Made by a program: the position numbers and the translations under genes. The notes under the pieces are model-generated. The model ran no database searches, was not told the origin of the DNA, and saw only the letters and a list, made by a program, of their open reading frames with translations. Below, piece after piece: positions 33,499-47,225 of a DNA stretch of 64,000 bases (position 1 is the first letter of the stretch; each line of letters starts with the position of its first letter). The stretch covers positions 22,012,406 through 22,076,405 of the forward strand of contig OU744730.1 of NCBI GenBank assembly GCA_916613615.1. The letters run 5' to 3'. The stretch is from Steromphala cineraria. Taxonomy: Eukaryota > Mollusca > Gastropoda > Trochida > Trochidae.

Positions 33499-36400
33499 AG
33501 GAAATAAAATAATTGAAAATTGTAAGTCAATGTATGGTGTATGATATATTAAAAAAAAGATAGAACTAAAAGTCACAATTCATTTGTTTTGCCATCAACA
33601 CTGAAATGATATATGGCCTTTTGTTCTTATTTCTCTCACTCAACAAATGATATATTCCTCAATGTCGGTTAAAAAAGTGAATATTTTATGTTTGGGTTGA
33701 GATCTACCAGCTGCTCTCAGGAACTTTGCAAAGGTCAGCGTTTTTTGTCACCCCTGCAAGTCACATGTGGATAAATACATGCACTTAATTAAAATTACAT
33801 CTGAAAAAATATCCTGACGTATGTGCAAATGTCAAAATGATTACGCAGTAATGTAAACTAAGGGCTGTTTGTCAACCATCTTGACTAGGCATAGAACATT
33901 AAATGTTTTTGTGATCACAAGAAAAGTTTTATGGTCGTTGATCATGGACATTAATAAATATTTTAGAAATCAAATGGTTATGCAGTTAATCTGTTTATCC
34001 TCCTCTATCTTTCTTGTAACCACTATTGCTGAATCCTTTAATTCCCAATTTGTTTACCTTGTCAAATTAAAGAAATAATAACTTTTCAAACATTTATTGC
34101 TTAAGCAGGATTTCCACGAGAAAGGCTTTGTGATGTTCTAGGACTCATAGTTTAATATATATATAATTTTGTTAAAAGTTGATTTTTAATGAAAAGTTAA
34201 AATCATTCTTGATAATTTTGTACTTCGTGAAGCTTTTCATTATATGTACAGTAAAAAAAATAAAGAAATTATGTTTTAAAGAGTCTATAACCTTTCCATA
34301 AATACCCCAAGAGCACTTTGATGTTGCAACTTGATATTAAACTTTGGTATGAAATAATTCAGAATTACTTGATAGAGTCCATCAATTTGGCATTTTATTG
34401 ATTTTTTCTTAAGATTTATTTTGGAAGAAATGCATTTCCTTGCTCTACTTAGACCAAAAAGCTAAGTTAATGTAAGAGAAAAACTGTCAGATTCTTCTAA
34501 GAAGCTATTTCTCGCATCAGATAAGTAGATTTAAATTTCCTCCGCTGTCAACTCTCACTGAAAATGAATTTAATCTTCTCTAGCCAAGTAAGTTGATTTA
34601 ATGTATGTAACATTAAACTTGGAAAACTTTTAACATGTCAGTTCTTCTTTCCAACATCTTTGATCAATAGTGGACCCTCTGACTTTTTATATCGTTATCT
34701 CTTAACTATTAAGCAGCTGAAGTAATTAGAGACAACAGATCTGATTGGCCAAATTACTGGAATCAATGTGTTAACAACTGGAATGATCTAGGATTGGCTA
34801 CCGGGCTATAGATAAGGGCTAATTTGAAAAAAAATATGCATTAGAGGTTTAACGAGTAAATATCAGTGACTCTCCAAGACAAAAACATTTTCAGCCAAAG
34901 ACCTGATTTTATTGTTTTCTTTGGAGAATTATTTTGTTCAAACTTGATGTCTTTGTTTGTGAATTTCTTTTTCCTGAAATGGGTTACGGTATGAAGGAAT
35001 GTGAAGGAAAGTGAAACTTTATTTTGAGATGTTGATACTGAGAGATGAAGCAAATCAATAAAAACGTATATTTTTTTGACGGGGAAAGTGATATGCGTTT
35101 TGACCATGAGTCAAAGTTTTTACTATGCTCAAGTTGGACACATGTGCACATATTATGCACAATTAAACAAACAATTATTGTAGTGCAAGTTCCTGTAACC
35201 ATTCGAATGTACATGATGAAATAAATATCCTGATGTGGACAGTCCGAAGCGAAGCAGATTTTCTTTTGGATGTTTCCCTTCAAAATGGTATAGAATAAGT
35301 GACCGTTTATCAAAGAAAACATCAACGTTTTGGCAGGCCATTTCTTCACCCAATGTGCAAAATGGGCAATGACCCCCTACCTTTCCCATTCCCTGGTTCC
35401 TAAATAAAAGTGAAAAAGCTATAAAGTGTCATTTGCAAATTTTTTCCCCACCATGTTGTGTACTTGATACTCTTGTTTTCTAATTTATGTCATAGCTAGG
35501 ACATAATTTTCAGTACAAAATCCTCCTTTCTTGCTGTCGATCTGCTTATGTCCCACACAGATCCTAATCATTTCTCAAAGATGATATAGTTTGTATATTT
35601 CTCACTTAAACAGGGCTTTGTGTGCTCTGTTTGTTTCCTCACTTAATTAACAGGTCATTTTAAGGTAATATTACTCAGAATTACAAATTGTAAGGTTGTG
35701 AGTTTTTGATGAATTATTAGTCTGATATTACTCACTTTTGTTACCCTTACTTCAAAGGTTGAAATGATCTCTGCAAGTACATGCGTAAACAATATGTCTT
35801 TCAAATGAATTGACTATCTAAATTAATTTCGGAGCAAAACACCAGTTATGTTCGTCACAAGGGGTAAGATTTCAAAATTAGTTTCAAGTTACTGACAACA
35901 AGCTATTATCATTGGTCAACATGGAGAAGAGAAGGATGGTATTAATTAGTGAAAGTTGATTGATTGTTTTTGCTCAATTAATTTAATTAATTCTTATGAT
36001 TTATGGAAACATGAAGTTTATTGTTTGCTTTCGTGCAAGTTTCCATCTCGTATTTCTGATGTATGATTACTGTAATTTCCAAATTAATCTTAGCTAGTTG
36101 ATAATAAATAAGGTCTGCACAAACCGATATCCAATTATGTATGGAGGAGAGGGTTGGGATGGATCCAGTCTGAATCACCGCTGCCATTAGCTAAGATGAG
36201 AGTGATTATTGGAGATATAAGTGCTTTTAGGAGCCTCTTTGTGCCGCTATGTAATTGTGTAATTGTCAATTTGACTTGACTGAAATATCTTCCTTTTGAT
36301 AATTATTTTGTGTAGTATTAAGAGGCTTTTAGATCACAATTGAGGTTTAGTCTTTTTTTAACCCATAATTGTAAATGACTAATTGTATGAAATGTATATT

Positions 36401-38321
36401 AATTACTTGAAAGCACTGACTTTATGCTAGTATTAACCTATATATGGACTTTAGGGTTCATATAGAGATGGCATCTTAATGAGACAAATTTTAGTTGTTA
36501 GTCATTTTTTTTTATATGGCTACATATTAATTGGGGGTAAGAAAATGTTAGCAATATCAGCATACCATCTTAGGTTCCGTTTTATTTAATTTGTTTCTTA
36601 AATCTCTACCTTGGTCTTTATTCGTAAATCCTTCCTTTGTTATGATTAAAATAAAGTTCAAATATTTTAGATATGGCATATTTTCAGTTTAATTTTTATG
36701 GTTGTTTTTTTGTTAATTGCAACACTGTTCAGTCAATGATGAAAATTACCCTGAAATTTGATATGATCTGACCTATCAAGGTCATAAGTCAAAACCCATT
36801 TGATCAACCAATCAGACACAAGATGTCCCTAACGGAAATTCAATTGGCTGGCAGGTGGTTGAATCAAAGTTGAGCAATAAGAAAAATGGCCGCTGACAGG
36901 AATAATGGATGATGAGTCGACTTTAACTACTATTGTGTCACTTTTGATGAATTGAAATATTAATTGCTGGATGAAGGGGTACCAATTGGGGTCATTTCGA
37001 CAATTCAGCTCTTTGTTTAAGGGGAGCTTGTGTCACCTCCATGACCTCTTAGCGCTTCTGAAGAAACTAAAAACTATCAAAAAATGATTGATTCTAAAGT
37101 TTCATTTAACATGTTAAAGACAGGAGATCTGCTTGATTTGTGAAACAATGGCAACAGACAATGGTGTCCTTGTTAATTTTCTGCCTGTGAAAGTTTAAGT
37201 GGCTTTTAATGATTTGTGTTAATTGGAACAATCTTTTTCTTAATCTTGCCTAATTTTTAAATTCTTTATTTTTGTTTAAATCAAAACAATATTGCAAATT
37301 TCATTTTGATAATAAGAACAAGGATCTTTGTCATTTTCGTTATCAGGTTTTCAGTTTAAAATTTCTCAACAATATCATGATGATTTTTTTTATCATATGA
37401 ATAAATATTTGTAAATTTGTCTTTTCAAACAAGAAACAAAATTGTGTGTCAGTTATTCATGTGATTCATATGTTGTCAGGAGCACTGTGATTTCATTTTT
37501 CATAAATATCTATTTCATGTTTTGAAAATACAATAATATTGGTATCATGAATATCATTAAATATAAAGTTACAATTTCTTCATATCCAATATCGATTGTA
37601 ATTATTTTAGCTTCCCAGTATCAAATTTTGTTATTACTATCTTCAAGGAAATGTTTTTGACAAGTGCTTATATACATCTTGTTTTCAAAAACATCAAGGG
37701 TATAATTCAATAGGATTATTTGAAATTGCACCTTGCATTTTATTAGATTGTGGCACCTCTAACTCTAACTGTCTCTGGTCCCTATCATGTGACAGATAAG
37801 CTTCACTTTGATTGGGTTAGACTAGATTCCTTACCCTCCCTGTAACTGGATATAGACGATGGGTAAATTGGTGGATAAAGTGATGGATAAATCCCAGAGG
37901 AAGATTGTAGGGTGACTCACACCTGAATAAAGATGATCATATTCATTTGATTCTGTGTTGTCTATGTAATTCATCTGTCACTTGAATACTGTCCTTGTTT
38001 AATTTTTAGAATTGTGTGAAGATACAAACACGTGAAATTTCTTTACAGAATATTGAAATGAAATAGTCATTTTCAATGTTCAATCTTGTAATTGTGATTG
38101 TAATTGTAAATGTTATTTAAATTTTATTTGACTAATTAACTTGCAAACAAGTACAAAATTTTATAATTTTCTTTGAAGACTCATAGTAACAATCAACTCA
38201 ATTCCTCAATTTGCCCATCTATCTTCTCGACTATCTGTCGATTAACCCAAGTATCCCTAAATTATACCAATCCACTTATCTAACCTATCTTCGGCTAAAA
38301 CTTCCAGACCTGGGTTGATAA
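33499..38321. other. Gene-poor AT-rich DNA
   Basis: No exon was recognised in 4.8 kb. TAATTA-rich stretches (for example 35970-36090) look like homeodomain-site-rich non-coding DNA, but nothing more specific can be supported. Overlapping short open frames at 34841-35389 on the minus strand resemble no family. Confidence 0.5.
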
Positions 38322-38555
38322 TGTCTGTCTATCTGTCTGTCTGTCTATCTGTCTGTCTGTCTCTCTTTCTCTCTGTCTCTCTGTCTCTCTGTGTTTCTCT
38401 GTCTCTCTCTCTTTCTCTTTCTTTCTCTCTGTCTCTCTCTCTGTCTCCCTCTCTTGTTCTCTCGTCTCTTGTCTTTGTCCGTCTCTCTGTCTCTGTCTCT
38501 CTCCCTGTCTGTCTGTCTCTCTCTCTCTCTCGTTCTCTCGTCTCTGTCTCTCTCC

Positions 38556-38586
<31 letters not shown>

Positions 38587-38607
38587 GTTCTCTCGTCTCT
38601 GTCTCTC
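38322..38607. repeat. Long (CT)n/(GTCT)n polypyrimidine microsatellite
   Basis: About 286 bases of CT, GTCT and TCTG units. A higher-order block (GTTCTCTCGTCTCTGTCTCT, then CCCTGTCTGTCTG) recurs near 38456, 38530 and 38586. The apparent 70-100 codon frames on both strands are translations of this simple repeat. Confidence 0.95.
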
Positions 38608-40273
38608 TGTTTGTCAACCTCATTAAACCTGATTATCCGTTGTCATAAAAGTAATCATTTAGTAATGAAAAATACTGAAAGCCATTTAAGTGTCAATACA
38701 TTGCATTACTTAACCCAAATATTTTTTGCCATGATAAAAGTTATTTGGTATAAAGTGAAAACTGCTGGCAGCCATTCTAGTGTGAACACCTTTTCATCAT
38801 TTAAGATAGGAGCATGGATTCACAAACCTGTAACATTAGTTAAACTGTCACTGTTGAACATTAATTGTCTTGCATTTGGGAAAGGTAATTTCTGATAGCA
38901 AGATCCCTATTGTAAAGATGATACTGTCCCTTCCTAAGTGTTTTATTCAACCATCAAGTGTGACAACCTGTGGCTGAAGCCTTGTCACTGTTCATCCTTC
39001 CAGCTGACCACTTATTCTCACGACATCCAGACATGAAGATTGTCCAAATTGTCTTGAGGATAAATATATAGGATTGCACCAGACGAACTTAAAGGATTAA
39101 GTCTTTCACAAAGTGATATTCAATATGTCACTTGTCTGAATTCATATCAAGTTTTAAATACAGTAATTTGAACCTGGTGTTATCGAAAAAAACTTTCTTG
39201 TCATAAATTTTTTTTTATATCACACTTAGTAAAATTGATTGAAATGAAAATTTATTAAGATCCTTTACCATGTAACTTGTTAATTTACATGACCAAAAAA
39301 AGGCAATTAACAATTTCACTATTTTTTTTATGATTGCTTTTGGATAAATGTCATTACCTCATGTGTATTTGAGACTGTTGGGAATGCAGTTAACCTCACA
39401 AGGTGTAAATTGCTTTTACAATCAGATTCAGTCAATCAGATAATCTCTAATGCATAGGTAATCATGGCTGCATGTTTAAACATACATGAGCAAATCTAGT
39501 GGCTTAAAACGTTGAGAAATCATGAATTTTCATAGAGGCAATAATTCATAATTAGTGGTTTCTATTCGTGATATTCATGAATGTCTGTAAATAAATCAAA
39601 ATATGTTAATAACTGCAAACATTCATTAACCTATCTTTGTTGAAGGGTCAAAGCAGGTTGTATTGAGATTGTAATAATCTGGGTGAAGGTTTTGGGATAT
39701 GTCACTGGATGTTGTCACTGTCCGCTTGTCCGTCTGTCCGCCTTTCCGTATTTGTTTACAATACGAGCATTGGAATTCATTCATGAAATTTCTGTCACAT
39801 AGATATTTTGTTTAAATGTTACAAATTTTAATCTATGCATGCCACTTATGGCTATGATAGAATTTTTTTAATTAATTTCTTATAGTAACAATATACCAAA
39901 AGTTAATTTAGGGTACTAGTATTTCATTTGATCCTTTCAGTTATTGTGAAAATGTTTAAAGTTACTAAGACTAAGAAGCCTAGACCTAAAACACTGTTTT
40001 AAGTCATTGATTATTAACAGACAGGCAGAAATAAGGAAGTCGCCCCAAACAGCTAGTATATACTTTTAAAGTGACATCATATCTGTTGTTGAAAAGGGTC
40101 ATTGGAAAAGTGAAATCAGTTCAAATCTGCCTTGAATTAATGTAAAATTTCAACATTTTTCAATAAAAATAAATTCCTAGAATATATCACTTGGGGTCTA
40201 AAAGTTTTGGCTTCATTGCAAATGTCTTTATCTGATGAAGAATCAGGTGTGAATGGACTTCTAATGAACTTCC
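38608..40273. other. AT-rich intergenic DNA
   Basis: Around 39718-39752 a short (GTCCGCTTGTCCGTCTGTCC) stretch preceded by GGGATATGTCAC resembles a decayed 5' end of a Helentron-like element. Nothing else was recognised. Confidence 0.45.
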
Positions 40274-40637
40274 TTAAAGGGGCAGTAGCACGTTTTAAGG
40301 GGGAGTATAAGGTGATGTCAGGAAAATGAAAATAAATGGTTCCAAATGAAAGACAATGTATTTAAACTAAATGGAGCAGTAATAATTCAAATATATAACG
40401 TAAGGTTCAGCCATGCGATTCCTTTTTCTTACAAAAATGAATTAAAGGTGTTCACAAAAAAATGGCCGCCAATGGATTTTATGTGAATCCTAATACTTTG
40501 TCCTCTGACTATGGGTGATTGGCTTGTGTAATGTGATTGTTGACACTGTCAATATAATACATTAGGCATTTACTTACAATTATAAGTGCAATTTTTAAAA
40601 TATAAAATTATCAAAAAACGTGCTACTGCCCCTTTAA
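40274..40637 (+). mobile_element. MITE-A copy 2
   Basis: TTAAAGGGGCAGTAGCACG and CGTGCTACTGCCCCTTTAA ends, 364 bp. The body matches the other copies, including ATGGCCGCCAATGG. Confidence 0.92.
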
Positions 40638-41013
40638 TCCAAGATGGCAGGGGGTGAAATTTATATTCCAAAAGATTTTTTGACATTTTGAATTTGTTGG
40701 CCTGACTGTATGTATCATTCAACGATATGTATCAACATGATCAAATTGTCTATAACACGTTTTGGTTAAGCAGTATTTTTCTTAGTATTACCCCAAGAAT
40801 GTTTTCATTCTCCTTTTTAGCCTGTTTATCATGTGTGATAGCTGTTAGTTATTCATGTTTCATATTATTTGCCATTTATTTGAAGCAAGAAATACCCATT
40901 CTTATAATTGTTTTATACATTTATATGATTATGAGTGATTATGCTGCAAAATGAGTGTTGACTTAAAAGGACTTAGCTGCATACAAATAAATTAAAAGTA
41001 TTTGGCCATTTCT

Positions 41014-41695
41014 AGCTCATCAGGTCTGAAAGACCCGATGGGCTTATGGCATGGCATGGCTTCCGGCATCCGCCCATCCGCCCATCCGCCCATCCGTAAA
41101 CTTTTCACATTTTAGACTTCTTCTCCAGTTCCAAAAGGTCTAGAAAGTTGAAAAGTTGTGTGTAGACACCTTGGCCATTGGGGCTGCTAAATTGTAGGTT
41201 TTGTGACCCCATGACCCCAAATGGGGTCACAGGGGTCAAAACCTTAAAAATCTATTTTTTATCTTCTCCTCCAGTTCCAAAAGGTCTAAGAGAGCTGATA
41301 AGTTTTTGTAGACTCCTTGGCCAAAAAGGATTCTTAATTTTAGGTTTGGTGACCCCTAGACCCCAAATGGAGCCACAGGGGTCAAAACCTTAAAAACCTA
41401 TTTTCATCTTCTTCTCCAGTTCCAAAAGGTCCAGAGAGCTGACAATTTGTGTGTAGACTCCTTGGCCAATGGGGATTCTGAATTGTAGATTTTGTTACCC
41501 CATGACTCCAAATGGGGTCACATTGGTCAAAACCTTTAAAAACTATTTGTATCTTTTCCTCCAGTTGAAAAAGGTCTAGAGAGCTGAAAAGTTGTGTGTA
41601 TACTTCTTGGCCAAAAAGGATTCTTAATTATAGGTTTGGTGATACCTTGACCCCAAATGGGGTCACAGGGGTCAAAACCTTAAAAACCTATTTTC
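41014..41695 (+). mobile_element. Helentron-like family 1, diverged copy lacking the 3' end
   Basis: Starts AGCTCATCAGGTCTG, then GGGCTTATGGCATGGCATGG and a (CCGCCCAT)n run. About four monomers of roughly 145 bp follow (CTCCAGTTCCAAAAGGTCTA). The GATGAGCT/hairpin 3' terminus is absent. Confidence 0.8.
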
Positions 41696-42853
41696 ATTTT
41701 ATTCAAAAGTCTATTTTTAATCTACCGCAATATAGTTTTGGTTACTGACTGAGTGGAACACCAATTTGTATTAAAGCAAATGAAAATATAGCACCAAACT
41801 GCATTATAACATACCATAGAATCTTTTTTCATAATTTTTGACCTCATGACCTTGACCTTGGCACAGCAAGCATTTTTTAAAAACTTTAACCCCGGCCATA
41901 ACTTGTGATTGGATAGAGATGCACCTTTGATATTTCACATGTGCATCTATCATGATAAGACATTTCAGATGAGGTCATTATCATTATCTCATTTATATGG
42001 AATATAGAATATCTATTCAATCTTTTTTTCCAGGTCTGTGAAGTCAAGAAGAAAATATTCTACATGCAAGGGAGATAACTGGTTTAAAGTGAGAATTTGG
42101 GCGAAAGGGACAGGTCTGTTAAATTAAATATTTGAAAAATATTACCATGACACCCAATTTTTGGGCCATATTTTGATTGGCACAAAATGATTTTAGAGAT
42201 ACATCATCTTGGATGTGACATGAACTGTAAGAACATATAACCTTCAAGGAGTGATTATTTGAACTAAATCTATGACTGAAAGTAGTTATTGGACTTTGCA
42301 AAAAGATTATCCAGGGGATCATCATTCTCTGGACTGATTAAGTTGTGTACTGAGACTGAGCTGCCTCTGTGGGGACAGAATGGGGGATCATAAGAAAAAA
42401 ACAAGATATACTGTTATTTCTCAGTTAATTCAACATCTCCAATAATTCAATCTCATAATATTTTGCTCAGGTCACAAATCAGATCACTTCTTAAATTTCA
42501 ACCAAGTATCCAATGTTAATTTTCCTATGATTCAATCATTGCTTAAAACATTTATTTGCAAAAATAATTTTGATTGCAAAGCTTTTCTTTATCTCAACTG
42601 GACTTTTCAATTCAAAGTATCTTGATGATGATATCATTTCCATTGCTATGTGGTAATAATGAGGACTATTCAGCAAATTAACCCATGTTTATAAATATTT
42701 ATATATTTCAGCCATAGTACCAAATGAGCAATTGAAGTGTAAAATAGTTCAACCATCGACATTTTCTGAATATCTTTTGAAAATTAGAGGGTCAAATTAA
42801 TAAAGAAATTATCAGATGCATAAAAAATTTTAATACTCATTGATTACTGTCAC
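41696..42853. other. AT-rich intergenic DNA
   Basis: Nothing was recognised. Confidence 0.45.
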
Positions 42854-43206
42854 TTAAAGGGGCAGTGGCACGTTTTTAGGGGAATATTTAAGGTGATGTC
42901 AGGAAAATGAAAATTAATGGTTCCAATTGAAAGACAATGTATTTAAACTAAATGAAGCAGTGATAATTCAAATATATAACGTAAAGTTTAGCCATTCTTA
43001 CACAATATGAATTAAAGGTGTTCACACAAAATGGCCGCCAATGGATTTTATGTGAATCTTCATACTTTGTCCTCTGACTATGGATGATTGGCTTGTGTAA
43101 TGAGATTTTTGACATTGTCAAAATAATACATTTAGCAATAACATACAATTATCAGTAACAAATTGAAAATATAAAATTTTAAAAAAACGTGCTACTGCCC
43201 CTTTAA
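42854..43206 (+). mobile_element. MITE-A copy 3
   Basis: TTAAAGGGGCAGTGGCACG and CGTGCTACTGCCCCTTTAA ends, 353 bp, same orientation as copies 1 and 2. The segment around GCCATTC is shortened relative to copy 2. Confidence 0.92.
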
Positions 43207-43539
43207 GTAGTGTTTATATACTCATTGATTACCATCGCTTACCATATACCTGAGAACCTTGTTCAGTTGAAGAATCTACAAAATGATAGTTATTGAGTGT
43301 GTTTTTTATTTATCTCAAGAACAGATTCAGGATTTATATTAAGATTTAGTACTAAAATCACATTCTCTCCCTACAGAGGTACATCAAGTCATAACATGCT
43401 GATCAAACCTCTGTTTAAATTGCCCAGTTTGCGGGCTAGAGAGGGAGAAGCCTGATTAGAGGCAATCAAAGTTAGTTGTGCAATCAGCCAATGGGCCAAT
43501 GGCCTTTATACCGAAATAAACAATTTGAATTTTTTGTGC

Positions 43540-43768
43540 AATCAGCCACATCATCATTTTGGCTACTGAATCTTGGCAAGGTTTTTTTTATGACAACCGC
43601 CCTTTCTATGTGAGGTGTGTTTTTATTGGCTGATAAGTGATATTCTTCAAATGGTTTGTGGTAAAAAATTTGCTGCTAGGGTAACTACTGGAAACCCAGG
43701 ATTGAAAAGTGATTCTTATCACAAGGCCTTTGCCAAGATTCAGTAGCCAATATGATGACGTGGCTGAT
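43540..43768. mobile_element. Foldback element with 43-bp inverted ends
   Basis: AATCAGCCACATCATCATTT, TGGCTACTGAATCTTGGCAA at the left is repeated inverted as TTGCCAAGATTCAGTAGCCA, ATATGATGACGTGGCTGATT at the right with three or four mismatches. The 140-bp middle is non-coding. No clear target duplication was seen. Confidence 0.75.
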
Positions 43769-45611
43769 TTCAAGAGATTGGATTAACATTTTATGACATG
43801 ATCTAAGTTTGTGGGGAAAGAATTCTCAAATCACTGAAAATCTAACAAAAACTTTCAAGAGGTGCATGTAGTACTTTACGGATGTCTTACCTTTCTGGAT
43901 CTGTCACTTATTATTTGCAAAGATCTTAATAGGGAAATTTGATTCCTTAAAATTTTCCCCAATAAATATTTGTTTTTGCCAAATATATTATGAGAGGGAA
44001 AAGCATTTCATTTCTCAACACTATTATCAATAGTCGTAGAAGACTTTATCAAGGGAAGAAGTGCTGATAACCATTCAAGTGTGATCACCTTTTGATTATT
44101 TGCATTACGGGAATTGATTTGTGTAGCCTTACTGATCTCTGTACTCCTTTCATTGTTTTGAACAAATTGTCTTGCAATGGTAATAATTTGTTTTATTTTT
44201 CATGATATATCCCCATATCAATAAGAAAACTTGCTTTTTTGCTGTTGATATAGATTTCAAAACTCATAAGTTGAGTAATGTTTACAAATTTTGATTATCA
44301 GTCAAAAAAATTCTTATTCTTTATTTTCTTGAATTTACTCATTAAATCAATATTCTTTTTTAATTGGGATTCTAAAGACCTCAAGCATCGAACATAAGAC
44401 TAGTTTAAGTTAAAATTAAAAAGTTAAATAGTAAACATGTTTTCAAGTTTCAATACATTACACTACTATTCTAGAGGCAAAATTCTTTGATGAGATTTAA
44501 TATCAGAATTGAAATAAAATCACCTAAATGTGATATTCAGATTTGTAAAATTGATGTAATTTCGTCCAATAAAACTTGATGTTTGTATTCAAATGACCAA
44601 TTTTCCCAAAATTAATTGACAATAACAAAATAACAGCTTTAATGTGATGAATCATGTTTCCTTTTAGAATTGTAATGCAAATTTCATCATTTTTTCCAGG
44701 GAACATTAACATGATTAAAGATGGTTTTTTAAAACTTAAGTAATGATAAATAGTATTGCAAAACTAAAGCATATTTTTTTAATGCATGTCATTAGCGGAA
44801 AAATAACGAGTTGAGCACACATTCAAAGAACCTTATGAGCTGTATTGCATTAGAATGCAAATTTTGATTGTTAGATTTATTGATATTTCCCCTTTGTATG
44901 CTGGCTTGATGGCAAAGTTGATGATGTTATGGAAGAAATTTGACGCAGTTTGTTAGTTGGAAGCTTTTCCTTTCTATTGTTTTCACGACATCATTGAAAC
45001 CTCAGGTATTGAGAAGATTACTCGAAAATTCATGAAAACAATATTTTAAGCACTTTTGACGTTGGATAAATGAATTTGATGAATGCATTTGAAAAATGAA
45101 TTTCCTAAAGGATTACGACATTTGGAATTAAAGCTCATCTAAGCGATGGAAATGAGCATGTTTTTCAGAAAATTGCAACTATTTGACCAATGAAAAAGAT
45201 GTTTTAATATCTAATCAATAAATGAATTGTTACAGCATGGATTTCAAATTTCTAATGTCTTTTTTCAAAGGCCTCTTAGCCAAATGAATTAATTTTGAAT
45301 TTTTATGCAAGTCTTTTTATCGCCATATGTGACTGGTTTAAATGTTTTTGGTTGAATATCCATTTGCAGAGAAGCAGAGTGGCTTCATGTCAAATGGGAA
45401 TAATCATTCTTGTAATCTATTCATCGGAATATTGTTTTATTGTGCTCATAATCTTCCAGTAGCAATTACCCTCTGTTTTTTGTTCATGTTTCTGAAAATT
45501 TCAATTGTTGTAACATGATATACGGAAGTAGTTCAAATGATGTTTTCTTCTTATCCTTCAATTCGAGTCTATGATTCAAAATCTTTGCTAAAGTTATATA
45601 AGTGATGTTTA
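43769..45611. other. AT-rich intergenic DNA
   Basis: Nothing was recognised. Confidence 0.45.
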
Positions 45612-45895
45612 GCACAGTGGTGTTTTGGTTATCAAGCTAGCTACTCACACTAGCGGCCGGGGTTTTAATCCCAGAGGAGACACCAAGTTTGTGACCTGGG
45701 TGTCATCTTGAGGTCGCCCCGGGCAAGGCACTTCATCCACATTGCACTCAGTCCACCAAGTTATTAAAATGGGTACCTGAAAACAGGATGTATCGACCTA
45801 CATGGTGCCGATGAGCACTAAGTATTAGGTGTGAAAGTACAGTCAAGTAAGGTTATGGTGAGAAACCGCTTGAGCATGTCTTGAAAACATTAATT
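45612..45895 (+). mobile_element. tRNA-derived SINE
   Basis: A-box-like GCACAGTGGTGTTTTGGTT and B-box-like GGGGTTTTAATCCCAG lie in the first 75 bases. The body has GGGCAAGGCACTTCATCC, CATTGCACTCAGTCCACC, AAATGGGTACCTG and CGCTTGAGCATG. These body segments recall the conserved central domain of invertebrate MetaSINE-type elements, but the family assignment is from memory. Both boxes are mutated from consensus, so activity is unlikely. Confidence 0.65.
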
Positions 45896-46491
45896 TATGA
45901 TTAATAAGTGTCCACATTATTTCATTATGTGTTGATGTTGAAATGTTGAATTTGTCAAAGGTGTTTTAATTGAGTTTTGACCACTGTAATAATGGTTCTT
46001 ATTCTGGCTCTCTGTTGATTTTTTCTCATTCACTCTTACTTCTGGTTTGTGTTCAATAACAACACTTGAGAAAAAAATATGACAATTTTTTTTCTATAAC
46101 ATTTTAGAAAATCTCTTTTGATTTGATCAATTTGCTTAATCTCACAAGTTTCACTGCAACGTATTAATTGTGACAAAGCTGCTGCATGCTTTCCCTGTGG
46201 AAGAAGTCATCAAGAATTTAGTGTAAGGCTTGTGGAGACCACAGATCTCTCTACAGAGGAGGCGTCATGAAATCCTGAAAAAACTCTGTTGAAATACGAG
46301 CAGATTTGTGTGGGGAGAAAATGGTCAAGCCAATTTGTCATCCTTATCTCTAACTAATAGTTCAATTTTCTTGTTCTCTCAATATTTGTTAAGCTGTTTA
46401 TGATTTCCTTAGTGTCATATCTGGAACTTGAGTGTAAACTGCATACTGACATTCATTTCTTGATAGATGAAGTTTGAATTTAGAGATTTTT

Positions 46492-47225
46492 TATCCCACC
46501 AGTATGTAATACCGTGGGATATAGTCATCGCCCTTTCTGTCTGTATGTCCGTCCGCCCGTCCGTCCGTCCGTCCGTAATCATTTCGTTTCCGGAGCAGAA
46601 CTCAAAAACCGGTCCACATATTTTTCTTAAACTTTACATGTGTATTGCCCACCTACTGAAGTGACGCCTTTTGATATTTTCACATTTCTGAAAAATTTAT
46701 TTTTTATTATTTCCATGGAAACGGCTCTTATTTGGACTCTGTTCATGAAAGGTTTCGTTTCATATATATAAAACCGGTCCACATATTTTTCTTAAACTTT
46801 ACATGTGTATTGCCCACCTACTGAAGTGACGCCTTTTGATATTTTCACATTTCTGAAAAATTTATTTTTTATTATTTCCATGGAAACGGCTCTTATTTGG
46901 ACTCTGTTCATGAAAGGTTTAGTTTCCGGAACAGAACTCAAAAACCAGTCCACATATCTTTCTGAAACTTTACATGTGTATTGCCCACCTACTGAAGTGA
47001 CGCCTTTTGATATTTTCACATTTCTGAAAATTTTATTTTTTATTATTTCCATGGAAACTGCTCTTATTTGGACTCTGTTCATGAAAGGTTTTGTTTCATA
47101 TATATTAGCTTATACTAATCTATTATGAACCTTGCTTGAAAAATTTACAATTATCTTTCAAAGGTTTACATCTTACGATCATGTGGAACCGGTGGGATAT
47201 GTCATCTTCTGATGACTCTTGTTTG
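46492..47225 (+). mobile_element. Helentron-like family 3
   Basis: 5' end TATCCCACC with an inverted partner CCGTGGGATA, then (CCGT)n at 46550-46576. Monomers carry CCACATAT with flanking GGTCC or AGTCC at 46611, 46776 and 46947, giving units of about 165 and 171 bp. The 3' end is GGTGGGATAT (inverse of the 5' end), hairpin GTCATC-TTCT-GATGAC at 47201-47216, then TCTTGTTT. It has the same architecture as families 1 and 2 with unrelated sequence. Confidence 0.82.

Noticed and set aside
34841..35389. Three overlapping minus-strand frames, one with a CPFC-type motif
   Set aside because: The frames overlap each other, lack a domain, have no convincing splice context and lie in AT-rich DNA.
38315..38648. 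Open frames of 85-103 codons on both strands
   Set aside because: They are direct translations of the (CT)n/(GTCT)n microsatellite (Leu-Ser-Val or Arg-Glu-Thr-Asp repeats).
46792..47128. Open frames of 96 and 107 codons with internal repeats
   Set aside because: The internal repeat of the peptide simply reflects the approximately 170-bp monomers of family 3.
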